5,999 nt of DNA. It comes from Oscillospiraceae bacterium. Lineage in GTDB: Bacteria; Bacillota; Clostridia; Oscillospirales; Ruminococcaceae. Each line of letters opens with the position of its first letter. The stretch's first letter is position 1. The notes beneath the pieces were generated by a model. That model made no database searches. It was not told where the DNA came from and saw only the letters and a program-made list of their open reading frames with translations. Below are positions 5,521 to 5,999 of this stretch, one piece after another. The stretch is taken from positions 1 through 5,999 of the forward strand of contig JAGPHI010000069.1 in the NCBI GenBank assembly GCA_018055565.1. The letters run 5' to 3'. A program made the position numbers and the translations under genes.

Positions 5521-5999
5521 GTAAGCTGTTTTTTGCGATGCTTGGCTATTTGCCGTGGGTTACCGTGGCAATTGTATGCCTTTTGGCGTTAAAGCGTTTG
5601 GCGCCGCGCGTATTTTCGGCGCGGATGTATCGCTTTGCATGGCTGGTGCTGGCACTGCGCATGGCGCTGCCGTTTGATTTTTCGCTGCCGCAAGCGCCTG
5701 TGCAGGGCAATTTGCCCATTGTGGCTGCACCCAAAAGCAATGGCGATACGGATTTTTATTGGAATTACGCGCCTGCCGCTGTAAGCGCCAATGCGCAGAA
5801 CGGCGCAGACAAAGCGGGGGCTTTTGCAAGCGCCGCAAACGGGGCTGCATCTGCTAGTGGCACAAACGGGGCTGCATCTGCAAGCGCCACAGCGCAAGCG
5901 CCGATCAATATTACAAAGCTGATGCAAGCTTTGCCATTCGTTTGGTTTTTGGGCGCGGTGCTTAGTGCGGCGTTTTGCATAAGCGCATATCTGCATTAC
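5517..5999 (+). CDS. BlaR1/MecR1-like M56 membrane peptidase (5' part)
   Basis: The frame opens with ATGA overlapping the repressor stop and remains open for 161 codons to the window edge, so translation is probably coupled; AGGAG at 5501-5505 lies 11 bases before. The N-terminus fits M56-family sensors: membrane segment 1 (about 5-25), a basic turn KRLAPRVFSARMYR (26-39), segment 2 with FAWLVLALRMALPF (40-53), a long loop (about 54-133), and segment 3 (about 138-158). The FAW...LR..LP pattern is the recognisable family feature. The zinc site HExxH would lie beyond the window, so catalytic competence and any C-terminal sensor domain cannot be judged. By family it would sense an outside signal and lead to cleavage of the repressor. 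The loop carries an Ala/Ser/Asn/Gly-rich tandem repeat. The ligand need not be a beta-lactam: no beta-lactamase or PBP gene is visible here. Confidence 0.85.
   Translation, partial: MSKLFFAMLGYLPWVTVAIVCLLALKRLAPRVFSARMYRFAWLVLALRMALPFDFSLPQAPVQGNLPIVAAPKSNGDTDFYWNYAPAAVSANAQNGADKAGAFASAANGAASASGTNGAASASATAQAPINITKLMQALPFVWFLGAVLSAAFCISAYLHY
5836..5889 (+). repeat. 27-base tandem repeat in the M56 sensor loop
   Basis: Two adjacent 27-base units (5836-5862 and 5863-5889) match at 24 positions and share an identical 19-base core. The period is nine codons, giving ANGAASASG then TNGAASASA in the loop between membrane segments 2 and 3. CAAGCGCC before the first unit (5828-5835) repeats the end of the second, suggesting replication slippage of a slightly longer block. 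The in-frame period means copy number could change without breaking the gene. Confidence 0.85.

Overview
The window looks like chromosomal DNA from a member of the Clostridia (Bacillota), probably a gut-type lineage with roughly balanced base composition. This is inferred from the gene families (DUF6440, the NAT_N/GNAT_C acyltransferase family, AgrC-like GHKL kinases with a LytTR regulator, a BlaI/M56 pair) and from purine-rich ribosome binding sites. I cannot name a genus. No RNA gene, CRISPR array, insertion sequence or phage gene is visible.

Layout. Bases 1-105 hold the tail of a DUF6440-like gene, closed by a strong intrinsic terminator (158-193). After a GC-rich spacer comes a complete acyltransferase-family gene on the + strand (447-1256). 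It converges, across a very GC-rich 98-base gap containing a dyad hairpin, on a three-gene minus-strand operon. Read in its own direction, that operon is a LytTR response regulator (4879 to 4148), kinase B (4084 to 2726) and kinase A (2707 to 1355). A compact divergent promoter region (about 4984-5097) separates it from a + strand pair: a BlaI/MecI-type repressor (5098-5520) overlapping a BlaR1/MecR1-like M56 membrane protein that runs off the window (5517-5999).

Main result. The two adjacent kinases are paralogues with complementary defects. Kinase A keeps an ATP-binding domain with the N-box Asn and the glycine box, but its phospho-acceptor His is Arg and the next Asp is Asn. Kinase B keeps the His-Asp pair, but its N-box Asn is Gln and both glycines of the G-box are Ser. 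Together they make one complete histidine kinase. The simplest reading is an obligate heteromer in which A phosphorylates B in trans and B passes the phosphate to the intact receiver Asp of the LytTR regulator. No AgrB/AgrD-like peptide genes lie beside it, so the signal is unknown.

Control. The blaI-type promoter is near consensus and carries two identical 12-base operators, one on the -35 and one just past the expected start. The first also lies immediately upstream of the divergent promoter assigned to the two-component operon, so the repressor could influence both directions.
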